DNA from: Bacillota bacterium
GTDB taxonomy: Bacteria > Bacillota > Clostridia > Lachnospirales > Lachnospiraceae
Assembly: GCA_029226935.1 (NCBI GenBank)
Contig: JAQXYZ010000072.1
Span: forward strand, 124,001-188,000
Direction: 5' to 3'
DNA length: 64,000 bases
Position numbers and translations under genes: made by a program. The notes below the pieces were generated by a model. It made no database searches. It was given only the letters and a program-made list of their open reading frames with translations, and was not told where the DNA came from. Position 1 is the first letter of the stretch. Each line of letters begins with the position of its first letter. Positions 54,406 to 63,158 of the stretch are shown here, piece by piece.

Positions 54406-55845
54406 ATGAAGTGTCCCAATTGCGGATGTGAGTTGGTGTACGGACATCTGTACTGTGACCAGTGCGGGATGGAAATTCAGATTGTACCCGACTTTGAACC
54501 GGAAATTGAAAACAGCATAACAGAAACCCTGTCCAATGTTGCGGAGGAAATTGAAGGTAAAACAGATGTGCCTGTAAAGAAAAAGAGGCCTAAATATTCC
54601 TTTTTTAAAGAAGAACAGGGAAAGAGCAGCTGGCTTTTACTTTGCCTTATCACATTTGTTGTGGTAACACTTACGGCAGCCTTCGTTGCGGTGTTTATGT
54701 ATCACAGATATTCTGTGACCTATCAGATTGAACAGGCGAGAAAATATGCACAGACCGAGGAGTATGGGAAAGCAATTTCATATCTTGAGAAGGCCAGGGA
54801 ACTGAAGGCAGATGCGGCACAGATTGTTCTTATGGAATCTAACTATTATTATCAGATGGGAGAGAAACAGAAAGCAGTCGACGTACTTCTGGATTTGATT
54901 GACAAGGAACATCTTGAATACGAGGATAGGGAAAAAGCATTTGAAAGTATCATTACAATTTATGATGAAGAAGGCAGGTATGAGGAGATAAACTCACTTT
55001 TGGCATCCTGTGCAGACAATGAAATTGCGAATCATTTTCAGCAATATATGGCGATGACACCGGAATTTGGATATGGCTCCGGCAGTTATGATGAGGTCAT
55101 TTCACTAAAAATCAGTGCCAACACTACAGGAACGATTTACTATACAATGGATGGAAGTGAACCCGATGAAAACAGTACGGTTTATACAGCACCGTTGTTT
55201 TTAGAGTCTGGCAAATATCAGATTTCTGCTATTTTTATCAACGATTATGGAATCAGAAGTGACGTGGCAAGAAAATGGTATGTGATTAATTTGACAGTAC
55301 CGGAACAGCCGGAAGTGCTTTTGTACAGTGGCGATTATTATACCCCTACTAAAATTGAGGTTGTTTTGCCTGAAAAAGGTACTGTTTATTACACAACAGA
55401 CGGCAGTACGCCTACGAAGGACAGCCTGAAGTATTCAGAACCCATTCAGATGCCGCTTGGAAGATCCAATTTTAAATTTGTTACTATTTCTGATGAGGGG
55501 GTTTCCAGTGAGACTGTAAGCAGAAGCTTTTTCCTGTCACTGCAAACCGATGTAACAGTGACTAAAGCAGTGAACAATGTGGTGCAGGCACTTTTTGACC
55601 AGAGAGTCTTAAATGACCTGCAGGGACACTCCCATGAGATAGAGGGAAAATATGTATTTCAGTATAATACTATTGTGGAAATTGCTGATTTAGGATATTA
55701 TTATGTGTTGGATGAATATATAGAAGATCCCGGTGGGATTCGAAGAAAGACGGAACGTTTATATGCTGTGCAAGTGTATACGGGAGAGCCGAATCGACTG
55801 ATATATGATGAAAATGGTCAAATGGGGCTGATTCCCCTTAGATAA
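54406..55845 (+). CDS. Zinc-ribbon, membrane, TPR and chitobiase-C repeat protein
   Basis: 479 residues. GGAGGAAG precedes ATG 54406; the track TTG at 54364 lies inside folD. The N-terminal zinc ribbon (CPNCGCELVYGHLYCDQCG) is cytoplasmic. One membrane helix lies near 78-103, then TPR-like helices (EEYGKAISYLEKARELKADA). Two chitobiase/hexosaminidase C-terminal-type repeats (GTIYYTMDGSEPDENSTVY and GTVYYTTDGSTPTKDSLKY) follow, then a unique C-terminal domain. This is a one-pass membrane protein with most of its mass outside. No enzyme motif is visible. It may sense or bind the cell wall; that is a guess from the domains. Confidence 0.8.
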   Translation: MKCPNCGCELVYGHLYCDQCGMEIQIVPDFEPEIENSITETLSNVAEEIEGKTDVPVKKKRPKYSFFKEEQGKSSWLLLCLITFVVVTLTAAFVAVFMYHRYSVTYQIEQARKYAQTEEYGKAISYLEKARELKADAAQIVLMESNYYYQMGEKQKAVDVLLDLIDKEHLEYEDREKAFESIITIYDEEGRYEEINSLLASCADNEIANHFQQYMAMTPEFGYGSGSYDEVISLKISANTTGTIYYTMDGSEPDENSTVYTAPLFLESGKYQISAIFINDYGIRSDVARKWYVINLTVPEQPEVLLYSGDYYTPTKIEVVLPEKGTVYYTTDGSTPTKDSLKYSEPIQMPLGRSNFKFVTISDEGVSSETVSRSFFLSLQTDVTVTKAVNNVVQALFDQRVLNDLQGHSHEIEGKYVFQYNTIVEIADLGYYYVLDEYIEDPGGIRRKTERLYAVQVYTGEPNRLIYDENGQMGLIPLR

Positions 55846-55888
55846 AATATGATAAATAAATTAATATAAAACAGGAAAGGGATTAGTG

Positions 55889-56764
55889 ATGTACAAGATT
55901 TTAGAAGCAAAAGAGCTTGCTGCCAATATTTTTTATATGGTAGTAGAAGCAAAGCGGGTAGCAAAGGCATGTAATCCGGGGCAATTTGTAATTGTAAGAA
56001 CGGATGAACAGTCAGAGCGTATTCCCCTGACAATCTGCGATTATGACAGGGAAAAGGGGACAGTAACGATTGTATTCCAGATTGTGGGAGCAGCAACACA
56101 GTTTATGTCTGAATTGAAAGCAGGGGATTCCTTCCATGACTTTGTTGGTCCGTTAGGATGTCCTTCGGAGTTCGTAAAAGAAGACTTAGAGAAATTAAAG
56201 AAGAAAAAGATGTTGTTTGTAGCAGGGGGTGTTGGAACAGCGCCTGTTTATCCGCAGGTAAAATGGCTTCATGAGCATGGAATTGCAGCAGATGTGATTG
56301 TTGGAGCTAAGACAAAAGATCTGCTGATCCTTGAAGAAGAGATGAAGGCAGTTGCCGGAAATCTTTATGTAACAACAGATGATGGTTCCTATGGAAGAAG
56401 CGGAATGGTTACACAGACTATATCAGATCTTGTAAAGGAAGGCAATCATTATGATGTATGTGTGGCAATTGGTCCGATGATTATGATGAAATTTGTCTGC
56501 AAGCTTACTAAGGAGCTGGAACTGCCTACAATTGTCAGCCTGAATCCGATTATGGTAGATGGCACGGGTATGTGTGGCGCATGTCGTGTAACGGTAGGCG
56601 ATAAGGTTAAATTTGCCTGTGTAGATGGTCCCGAATTCGATGGACATCTTGTAAATTTTGATGAGGCAATGCAGCGTCAGCAGATTTATAAGACAGAAGA
56701 AGGAAGGGCATTCCTTAAGGCAAAGGAAGGCGATACCCATCACGGTGGATGCGGAAATTGCTAA
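55889..56764 (+). CDS. nfnA: NfnA: ferredoxin:NADP oxidoreductase FAD/2Fe-2S subunit
   Basis: 291 residues. GGAAAGGG precedes ATG 55889; the track start 55886 is a GTG. The FAD domain (NPGQFVIVRTDEQSERIPLTICDYD), the NAD(H) domain (LFVAGGVGTAPVYPQVKWL) and a C-terminal 2Fe-2S site (GTGMCGACRV with later Cys) match the small subunit of electron-bifurcating NADH-dependent ferredoxin:NADP oxidoreductase. It may be annotated as sulfide dehydrogenase or glutamate synthase-associated protein. The partner subunit follows after 52 nt. Confidence 0.9.
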   Translation: MYKILEAKELAANIFYMVVEAKRVAKACNPGQFVIVRTDEQSERIPLTICDYDREKGTVTIVFQIVGAATQFMSELKAGDSFHDFVGPLGCPSEFVKEDLEKLKKKKMLFVAGGVGTAPVYPQVKWLHEHGIAADVIVGAKTKDLLILEEEMKAVAGNLYVTTDDGSYGRSGMVTQTISDLVKEGNHYDVCVAIGPMIMMKFVCKLTKELELPTIVSLNPIMVDGTGMCGACRVTVGDKVKFACVDGPEFDGHLVNFDEAMQRQQIYKTEEGRAFLKAKEGDTHHGGCGNC

Positions 56765-56816
56765 GATCACGAGTAAAAAGTTCCAGTGCAAAAGCAGCGC
56801 AGAAAAGAGGTAAATA

Positions 56817-58202
56817 ATGGACGTATTAAAGAAAGTCCCTGTAAGAGAGCAGGATGCAAAGAAAAGGGCAGCCAATTTTGAAGAGGTGTGCCTTGGATAT
56901 AATAAGGAAGAAGCAATGGAGGAAGCAGCAAGGTGCATTAATTGTAAAAATGCACAGTGCATAAAGGGATGCCCCGTATCTATCAATATTCCCGGTTTTA
57001 TCGAAAAGGTAAAGGAGGGAGATGTGGAGGCAGCTTACCAGATAATCAGTGAATCCTCTGCGCTTCCCGCAGTATGCGGACGCGTATGCCCGCAGGAAAG
57101 CCAGTGTGAAGGAAAGTGTATCAGAGGAATTAAAGGAGAGGCAATTTCTATTGGTAAGCTGGAACGTTTTGTTGCCGACTGGGCAAGCGAAAATGGCATA
57201 AAGCCACAGGGAGCTGAGGTCAAGAATGGCAAAAAGGTTGCAGTGATTGGTTCTGGACCTGCAGGACTTACCTGTGCAGGAGATCTGGCTAAGATGGGAT
57301 ATGATGTAACTATTTTTGAAGCACTGCATGAAGCTGGTGGTGTACTGGTATATGGTATTCCTGAATTCCGTCTTCCTAAGACCAGAGTTGTTGCTAAGGA
57401 GATTGAAAATGTAAAATCTCTTGGTGTAAAGATTGAAACAAACGTGGTAGTTGGAAAAGCTGTTACAATAGATGAACTGCTTTCTGAAGAAGGTTTTGAC
57501 GCAGTGTTTATTGGATCAGGAGCAGGGCTCCCCAAATTTATGGGGATTCCCGGAGAACAGGCAAACGGCGTGTTCTCTGCAAATGAGTATTTGACCAGAA
57601 GCAACCTGATGAAGGCATTTGATGAAAGTTCCAATACACCTATCATGAGAGGCAAAAAGGTTGCAGTTGTAGGTGGCGGAAATGTTGCGATGGATGCTGC
57701 CAGAACCGCATTAAGGCTCGGCGCAGAAGTGCACATTGTGTATAGAAGAAGTGAAGAAGAACTTCCTGCCCGTGTGGAAGAAGTACACCATGCTAAGGAA
57801 GAAGGAATTATCTTTGATCTTCTTACAAATCCGGTTGAAATTCTGGAAGATGAAAAAGGATGGGTACGTGGCATTAAATGTGTCAAAATGGAACTGGGAG
57901 AACCGGATGAATCGGGAAGAAGACGTCCTGTTGTAGTTCCGGGTTCAGAGTTTGTAATTGATGTGGATACTGTTATTATGTCTCTTGGAACATCACCTAA
58001 TCCCCTGATTTCATCTACAACAGAGGGGCTGGAAGTCAATAAGTGGAAATGTATTGTTGCGGATGAAGAATTTGGCAAGACCACTAAGGAAGGCGTTTAT
58101 GCCGGTGGAGATGCCGTTACAGGTGCGGCTACAGTAATCCTCGCCATGGGAGCAGGACGTGCGGGTGCAAAAGGTATTGATGAATATCTGAAAGATAAGT
58201 AA
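56817..58202 (+). CDS. nfnB: NfnB: ferredoxin:NADP oxidoreductase large subunit
   Basis: 461 residues. N-terminal 4Fe-4S ligands lie in CINCKNAQCIKGCPV and CGRVCPQESQCEGKC, and two Rossmann folds in VIGSGPAGLTCAGDLAKMGYDV and VVGGGNVAMDAARTAL. The end GGDAVTGAATVILAMGAGR is typical. It resembles GltD-type glutamate synthase small chain, but the upstream nfnA indicates NfnAB, which couples NADH, reduced ferredoxin and NADP. GAGGTAA precedes the ATG. Confidence 0.9.
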   Translation: MDVLKKVPVREQDAKKRAANFEEVCLGYNKEEAMEEAARCINCKNAQCIKGCPVSINIPGFIEKVKEGDVEAAYQIISESSALPAVCGRVCPQESQCEGKCIRGIKGEAISIGKLERFVADWASENGIKPQGAEVKNGKKVAVIGSGPAGLTCAGDLAKMGYDVTIFEALHEAGGVLVYGIPEFRLPKTRVVAKEIENVKSLGVKIETNVVVGKAVTIDELLSEEGFDAVFIGSGAGLPKFMGIPGEQANGVFSANEYLTRSNLMKAFDESSNTPIMRGKKVAVVGGGNVAMDAARTALRLGAEVHIVYRRSEEELPARVEEVHHAKEEGIIFDLLTNPVEILEDEKGWVRGIKCVKMELGEPDESGRRRPVVVPGSEFVIDVDTVIMSLGTSPNPLISSTTEGLEVNKWKCIVADEEFGKTTKEGVYAGGDAVTGAATVILAMGAGRAGAKGIDEYLKDK

Positions 58203-58235
58203 AAGTATCGGATAAGCGGAGCAATAGATCTTATT

Positions 58236-59246
58236 ATGAAAAAAATATTCGAGGAAGACGATAACGAGCATTCTGATTTTGACAGACGAAAGATACTGGT
58301 GGCAGTCATTCCATTTGTGCTTATCATTATAATTCTTGCCGTCACATTGCTGGTCAACGGGATAAAAAAGGATGACGGCAGGGAGGAACTACAGCAGAGC
58401 ATCATGGATTATGCAGATGAGAAGACAGGCGCAGAAAACAGAACGGATAATGCGCCTTCTGCATTGCCGGCAGAGACTGCATCTGCTGTCCCAAGCCCTT
58501 ATTCCAGCGCTGAGCCGGAGGCAACTCCTTATCAGGAAGTCATGGAAGCAGAAACGGTGGATTACAGCAAGGTAAAGTTCAATCAGCAAGAGCAGTTGAA
58601 GGAAATGATGGGCTATTGGGAGAATAATAATCAGAAGGCTTTGGACGATTTGGCAAACTTGGATCGTTTTATTGCAATGTCATGGCAGCTGTCCGGAACG
58701 GATCGTTATTACTATTATGGTGCTACGAACAGTGATGGTCAGCCGGATGGCAAGGGAATCGCTGTGTATGCAGACAACCAGTATTATTATGGTGACTGGA
58801 AAAATGGCGTAAGAAATGGTAAAGGAACATGGATGCATTATCATATCCATCTTAAGAAGAACACCACAGATCTTTACACCTACCATCAGTATACCGGGGA
58901 ATGGGCAAATGATCTTCCCTCAGGGGAGGGGTCTGAACATTATGACTATGATACTGCGCTTTTGCAAAAGGGAATCGGATACGATACCAACAAAATTGGC
59001 AGTTATGCAGAAGGTCTTGTAAATGGCGATTTTTATTTGACCAATATTTATGCAGACGGAACATCAAAGGAATGGAATGCAAAAGCAGAGCATGGTTCCT
59101 GGGTGTACCAGAGTGAAAACAAGGATCAAAAGGGAAATCGGACTGTTTATGTGAATGTGAGCAATCCTGATGATTACGTATGGATTCAGCCCAAGGACAA
59201 TGTGAATATTGGGGTTCCCTGCCTGATTTCCGAAAATAAAAATTAG
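58236..59246 (+). CDS. One-pass membrane protein with MORN-like repeats
   Basis: 336 residues. A short cytoplasmic head, a membrane helix (KILVAVIPFVLIIIILAVTLLVNG), a Pro/Ser/Glu-rich stalk, then an outer domain with MORN-like units (YYYYGATNSDGQPDGKGIAVYADNQYYYGDWKNGVRNGKGTW and YTGEWANDLPSGEGSEHYDY). The ribosome site CGGAG is weak and about 15 nt upstream. I do not recognise a defined family. It may bind envelope components. It lies 33 nt after nfnB. Confidence 0.75.
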   Translation: MKKIFEEDDNEHSDFDRRKILVAVIPFVLIIIILAVTLLVNGIKKDDGREELQQSIMDYADEKTGAENRTDNAPSALPAETASAVPSPYSSAEPEATPYQEVMEAETVDYSKVKFNQQEQLKEMMGYWENNNQKALDDLANLDRFIAMSWQLSGTDRYYYYGATNSDGQPDGKGIAVYADNQYYYGDWKNGVRNGKGTWMHYHIHLKKNTTDLYTYHQYTGEWANDLPSGEGSEHYDYDTALLQKGIGYDTNKIGSYAEGLVNGDFYLTNIYADGTSKEWNAKAEHGSWVYQSENKDQKGNRTVYVNVSNPDDYVWIQPKDNVNIGVPCLISENKN

Positions 59247-59303
59247 TGGAAACCTTTCTCATTCCGTAGTAAAATAATGGAAGGGGTAAAAGGAGGTATT
59301 GTG

Positions 59304-59975
59304 ATGGCATGGTGTCCGAAATGTAAATGTGAGTATGTTGATGGAATCAAGGTTTGTGCAGACTGTGGCTGTGAATTGGTTGCTTCATTGAATGAAGGGA
59401 CGGAAGAAAAGGAAGCAGCGCAGGAAACGGCACCAGTATTTCCGACAGAGGGTGATGATTTTGAATTTGATGAGGAAGAGCCCAGTCCAAAGTATCACTC
59501 ACTTTACATAAACAATGAGGAGAGAGCAGAGGAAAACCGAACTTCAGCTTATACGCTTCTGGTTGTAGGCGGGGTGGGACTGGTTCTGATAATTCTGTTT
59601 TTTACAGATGTGATTAATCTTCATTTGACCCTGATCAGTAAATATATGATTACCGGAGTGATGGGAGTCCTTTTTATTCTTTTTATTATTATGGGAATTG
59701 TTTCCATGAAGAATTCGAGGATTCTTAAGAAAAAAGCTTCCAAAGAAAATATGCTTACAATGGAAATCAGAAAGTGGTGTAAAGAGAATCTGAACAAAGA
59801 ACAGGTGGATGCACAACTGGAGTGTTCTGATCAACCGGAAGAACTTAAATATTTCCAACGCTTTGATTATATGAAGAAAGCCATTCAGAATCAGTTCATG
59901 AATTTGGATGAAGCCTATCTTGACCGACTGATTGAAGAGGCTTATCCTGAAATTTTTGAGGAAAACGAGGAATGA
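59304..59975 (+). CDS. Zinc-ribbon membrane protein of unknown function
   Basis: 223 residues. AAGGAGG precedes ATG 59304; the track's ATG 59277 is upstream of the site. A zinc ribbon (WCPKCKCEYVDGIKVCADCGCEL), an acidic linker, two membrane helices (about 90-140) and a helical cytoplasmic tail. No enzyme signature. Its end overlaps the rlmH start by ATGA, so the two are co-translated. Confidence 0.75.
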   Translation: MAWCPKCKCEYVDGIKVCADCGCELVASLNEGTEEKEAAQETAPVFPTEGDDFEFDEEEPSPKYHSLYINNEERAEENRTSAYTLLVVGGVGLVLIILFFTDVINLHLTLISKYMITGVMGVLFILFIIMGIVSMKNSRILKKKASKENMLTMEIRKWCKENLNKEQVDAQLECSDQPEELKYFQRFDYMKKAIQNQFMNLDEAYLDRLIEEAYPEIFEENEE

Positions 59976-60451
59976 AGATTACCGTTATCTGCGTTGGTAA
60001 AATAAAAGAAGATTTTTATAGAAAGGCTGTTTCCGAATATGAGAAGCGTCTTAGCAGATACTGCAAGCTGGAAGTGATTGAGGTGCAGGATGAGAAGACA
60101 CCAGACAATGCAGGTGCTGCATTGGAGGAACAGATTAAAGAGAGGGAGGCAGCCAGAATTTTAAAGCATATCAAAGAGGATGCCTATGTAATTACATTGG
60201 AAATTGAAGGCAGTAAGCCGGATTCGGTATCCTTTTCGAATCAGTTACAACAGCTGGCGGTTCAGGGGAAAAGTCATGTACAATTTATTATCGGCGGTTC
60301 CCTTGGACTCCATCACAGCGTGTCTAAGATAGCAAATCAGGCAATCAGTTTTTCTAATATGACTTTTCCACATCAGTTGATGAGAGTAATTTTGCTAGAA
60401 CAGATTTATAGAGGGTATCGAATTATGAAAGGGGAACCTTATCATAAATAA
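59972..60451 (+). CDS. rlmH: 23S rRNA pseudouridine-1915 N3-methyltransferase
   Basis: 159 residues, a full-length SPOUT enzyme. MKITVICVGKIKEDFYRKAVSEYEKRLSRYCKLEVIEV and FIIGGSLGLHHSVSKIAN form the knot and SAM site, and the C-terminal RVILLEQIYRGYRIMKGEPYHK is the family signature. It methylates pseudouridine 1915 of helix 69 in the assembled ribosome. It is translationally coupled to the upstream membrane protein. Confidence 0.97.
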   Translation: MKITVICVGKIKEDFYRKAVSEYEKRLSRYCKLEVIEVQDEKTPDNAGAALEEQIKEREAARILKHIKEDAYVITLEIEGSKPDSVSFSNQLQQLAVQGKSHVQFIIGGSLGLHHSVSKIANQAISFSNMTFPHQLMRVILLEQIYRGYRIMKGEPYHK

Positions 60452-60487
60452 GTGGAAGTCTGTTCATGAGAGGAATTTTAAAACAGG

Positions 60488-60529
60488 TATAGCAGTTGTG
60501 CTTTTCTCATATATTATGATATGAGAAAA
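60488..60529 (+). promoter_or_regulatory. Sigma-E-like promoter and palindrome over the yqfC start
   Basis: TATAGC (60488) and CATATATT (60508) are spaced like a sporulation sigma-E promoter. TTTTCTCATAT and ATATGAGAAAA form a perfect 11-bp inverted repeat (60502-60529) that includes the ATG. Both calls are tentative. Confidence 0.35.
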
Positions 60530-60856
60530 TGGATGAAACATAAAACAAAAAATAATTGGGACAGAACCAGAGAAGAGAGAGCAAATGAGGAAACTGTATC
60601 AGGAAGAGAACTTGTAGTGGAATCTCTAAGGTTACCCAAAGATTCTCTTCTTGGAGCATCTATTGTGACGCTTACAGGTAATACAGATGCCTTTGTAGAG
60701 AATTATAAGGGGATCATAGAATATACCAGCCATACAATTCTTCTCCAGTGCAAGACCTGTAAAATTGAAATATGCGGAAGAAGGCTTCGTATTGTTTACT
60801 ATACCAATGAAGATATGAAAATCAGCGGATGGATTGAAAACATTCGCTATATATAA
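60521..60856 (+). CDS. yqfC: Sporulation protein YqfC family
   Basis: 111 residues from ATG 60521; ATG 60533 is an alternative. Neither has a clear ribosome site. The C-terminal two thirds (GRELVVESLRLPKDSLLGASIVTLTGNTDAFVENYKGIIEYTSHTILLQCKTCKIEICGRRLRIVYYTNEDMKISG) fits the YqfC/YabP family of small beta-rich sporulation proteins. yqfD follows, as in Bacillus, where both are under sigma-E. The start codon lies inside a hairpin. Confidence 0.85.
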   Translation: MRKWMKHKTKNNWDRTREERANEETVSGRELVVESLRLPKDSLLGASIVTLTGNTDAFVENYKGIIEYTSHTILLQCKTCKIEICGRRLRIVYYTNEDMKISGWIENIRYI

Positions 60857-60867
60857 AAGATAGCGAA
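60843..60867 (+). promoter_or_regulatory. Intercistronic hairpin between yqfC and yqfD
   Basis: TTCGCTAT pairs perfectly with ATAGCGAA; the loop holds the yqfC stop codon. No T-run follows, so it is not a terminator. It ends 16 nt before the yqfD start. Confidence 0.5.
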
Positions 60868-60883
60868 CTATATGGGGTGTATT

Positions 60884-62134
60884 ATGATACAGGTTATTCG
60901 ATATATGAAGGGATATCTGGCAATCAGAGTATCAGGATTTTCACCGGAAAGATTTATGAATCTGTGCAGCCATCACAATATATTTCTCTGGGATATTGAA
61001 AATCATGGTGAATTTTATACAATGAAAATCAGCCTTAAGGGGTTTTACCATTTGAAGGGGATTACAAGAAAAACAGGTACAAGGGTAGTCATAACAAAGC
61101 GTTATGGACTACCCTTTCTTTCTGTACGCATGAGGAAACGCCGAATTTTTATATTAGGATTGTTGGGCAGCCTGTTTTTTTGGTTATGGATGTCAGGATT
61201 TATTTGGGCAATAGAGGTGGAAGGAAATTATTATGTCACAACAGATGTATTTTATGATTTCTGCAGAGACAACGGATTCGAGGTTGGAATGAAAAAAAAG
61301 GATGTGGATATCGAGAAACTTGAAAAGTCGATCCGAACACAGTTCGAGATTGTTACATGGACATCTGCACAGATTGATGGTACCAGACTTTTGATTCAGG
61401 TAAAAGAGAATGATTTGATATCGGTAGGCGAAAAGGATGATGCTGAAAAGGAAGGAGAGGGAATGGATCTGGTGGCAGAGAAGGAAGGGGAGATTGTAAG
61501 TATCATAACCAGAAGAGGTGTGCCCGGGGTTACTGCCGGTATGCAGGTCGAAAAAGGAGATGTGTTGGTAGAGGGTGGTGTCCCCATTTACAATGATGAC
61601 GGAACTATAAAAAGATATGATTATTGCATTGCTGATGCAGACGTTATGCTTAGATGCGTTTATGAGATGGAAGAATCAATCAAAGAAAAATATATTAGGA
61701 AAATGTATACAGGAAGGGAGAAACGCAGACCATTTATAATAATTGGAACAAAACGGCTCATACTCCCTGTTGGAAAAAATCAATATGAAGAAAGTGATAC
61801 CGTGGAAGAAAAAAAACAATTGTGTTTGTTTGAAAATTATTATCTGCCGCTGTATATCGGGCAGATTTGTGTCAGAGAATATGTGACGGAAGAGAAAATA
61901 TACAGTAAAGAAGAGGTGAAGGCTCTCTTTGAAAACAAAATACAAAAATTTATAGAAACTTTACAGGAAAAAGGGGTACAAATTATAGAAAAAAATGTTA
62001 CAATAAGTAAGACTTCCGGTGTATGGAAAATGAAAGCGGATTTCCTTGCCATAGAGGAAACCGGTGTGCTGAAAAAGACCAGACTTGAGCCAATAGAGCC
62101 GTCGGAGCAACCGGAAGAAATTCAGGAAGAATAA
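60884..62134 (+). CDS. yqfD: Sporulation protein YqfD
   Basis: About 416 residues. GGGGTG lies 3-8 nt before ATG 60884, making it better than ATG 60872. An N-terminal region (GYLAIRVSGFSPERFMNLCSHHNIFLWDIE), one membrane helix (IFILGLLGSLFFWLWMSGFIWAI), and an outer or forespore-facing beta-rich domain with ITRRGVPGVTAGMQVEKGDVLVEGGV. This matches YqfD, made in the mother cell in Bacillus. The C-terminal acidic tail is variable. Confidence 0.9.
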   Translation: MIQVIRYMKGYLAIRVSGFSPERFMNLCSHHNIFLWDIENHGEFYTMKISLKGFYHLKGITRKTGTRVVITKRYGLPFLSVRMRKRRIFILGLLGSLFFWLWMSGFIWAIEVEGNYYVTTDVFYDFCRDNGFEVGMKKKDVDIEKLEKSIRTQFEIVTWTSAQIDGTRLLIQVKENDLISVGEKDDAEKEGEGMDLVAEKEGEIVSIITRRGVPGVTAGMQVEKGDVLVEGGVPIYNDDGTIKRYDYCIADADVMLRCVYEMEESIKEKYIRKMYTGREKRRPFIIIGTKRLILPVGKNQYEESDTVEEKKQLCLFENYYLPLYIGQICVREYVTEEKIYSKEEVKALFENKIQKFIETLQEKGVQIIEKNVTISKTSGVWKMKADFLAIEETGVLKKTRLEPIEPSEQPEEIQEE

Positions 62135-62147
62135 TTGGGAGAAATTG

Positions 62148-63158
62148 ATGGAAGAAATTTCCGAAGTAGTGAGTGTTCCATCCGGCGATCAACAGAATGT
62201 GTTCGGTCAGTTTGACTGTCATATCAAGAAGCTGGAAAGACAATTTAAGGTTTCAATTGTAGACAGGAATGGAGAAATCCGTATTAGTGGCAAAGTTTTA
62301 TCTGTAAAGAAGGCTAAAGCCGTGATACAGGAATTGACAGAATTATCAATAAGGGGAAATATAATCCAGGAACAGAATGTGGATTATGCGATTACTATGA
62401 GTATGGAAGAAAATGAAGATGTTTTACTGGAAATAGATCAGGACTGTATTTGTCACACTATTTCGGGAAAGCCGATAAAACCAAAGACCCTTGGTCAGAA
62501 GCAGTATGTGGATGCCATTCGTAAAAATATGATTGTGTTTGGACTTGGACCGGCAGGTACAGGGAAGACCTATCTTGCAATGGCAATGGCGATTACCGCT
62601 TTCAAAAATCAGGAAGTTGAGAGAATTATTCTGACCAGACCTGCAATTGAGGCAGGAGAGAAACTTGGATTTTTACCGGGAGATCTGCAGAGCAAGGTGG
62701 ATCCATACTTAAGACCACTGTATGACGCCCTATATCAGATTATGGGCGCTGAAACATTTATGAAGAATATGGAAAAGGGGTTGATTGAGGTCGCACCTTT
62801 GGCATATATGCGAGGGAGAACACTCGACAATGCATATATTATTTTAGATGAGGCACAAAATACAACACCTGCACAGATGAAAATGTTCCTTACGAGAATT
62901 GGCTTTGGGTCTAAAGTAATTGTAACAGGTGATGCTTCTCAAAAGGATCTTGCGCCGGGAACAACATCGGGTCTGGATGTAGCCATCAGAGTATTGCATG
63001 GCATAGATGAAATTGAATTTTGCAGGATGTCGAGCAGGGATGTAGTAAGGCACCCTCTGGTTCAAAAAATCGTCAAAGCATACGAAAACTATGAAGCAAA
63101 AGAAAGTAACAGCAGTAAGAAAAGAAGCAGGAATATACCCCATGGAAAAAAGCAGTGA
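62148..63158 (+). CDS. phoH: PhoH-like ATPase
   Basis: 336 residues from ATG 62148 (GGGAG 7 nt upstream; the track TTG is 3 nt earlier). An N-terminal KH-like region is followed by a P-loop ATPase with GPAGTGKTYLAMA and Walker B AYIILDEAQNTTPAQMKMFLTRIG. It is linked to RNA metabolism and, by order, to the ybeY/era cluster. The downstream gene begins inside its last 17 bases. Confidence 0.95.
   Translation: MEEISEVVSVPSGDQQNVFGQFDCHIKKLERQFKVSIVDRNGEIRISGKVLSVKKAKAVIQELTELSIRGNIIQEQNVDYAITMSMEENEDVLLEIDQDCICHTISGKPIKPKTLGQKQYVDAIRKNMIVFGLGPAGTGKTYLAMAMAITAFKNQEVERIILTRPAIEAGEKLGFLPGDLQSKVDPYLRPLYDALYQIMGAETFMKNMEKGLIEVAPLAYMRGRTLDNAYIILDEAQNTTPAQMKMFLTRIGFGSKVIVTGDASQKDLAPGTTSGLDVAIRVLHGIDEIEFCRMSSRDVVRHPLVQKIVKAYENYEAKESNSSKKRSRNIPHGKKQ

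Noticed and set aside
57035-58084. 349-aa frame antisense to nfnB
   Set aside because: Ser/Pro/Thr-rich, no ribosome site, no motif, and fully covered by a well conserved gene on the other strand.
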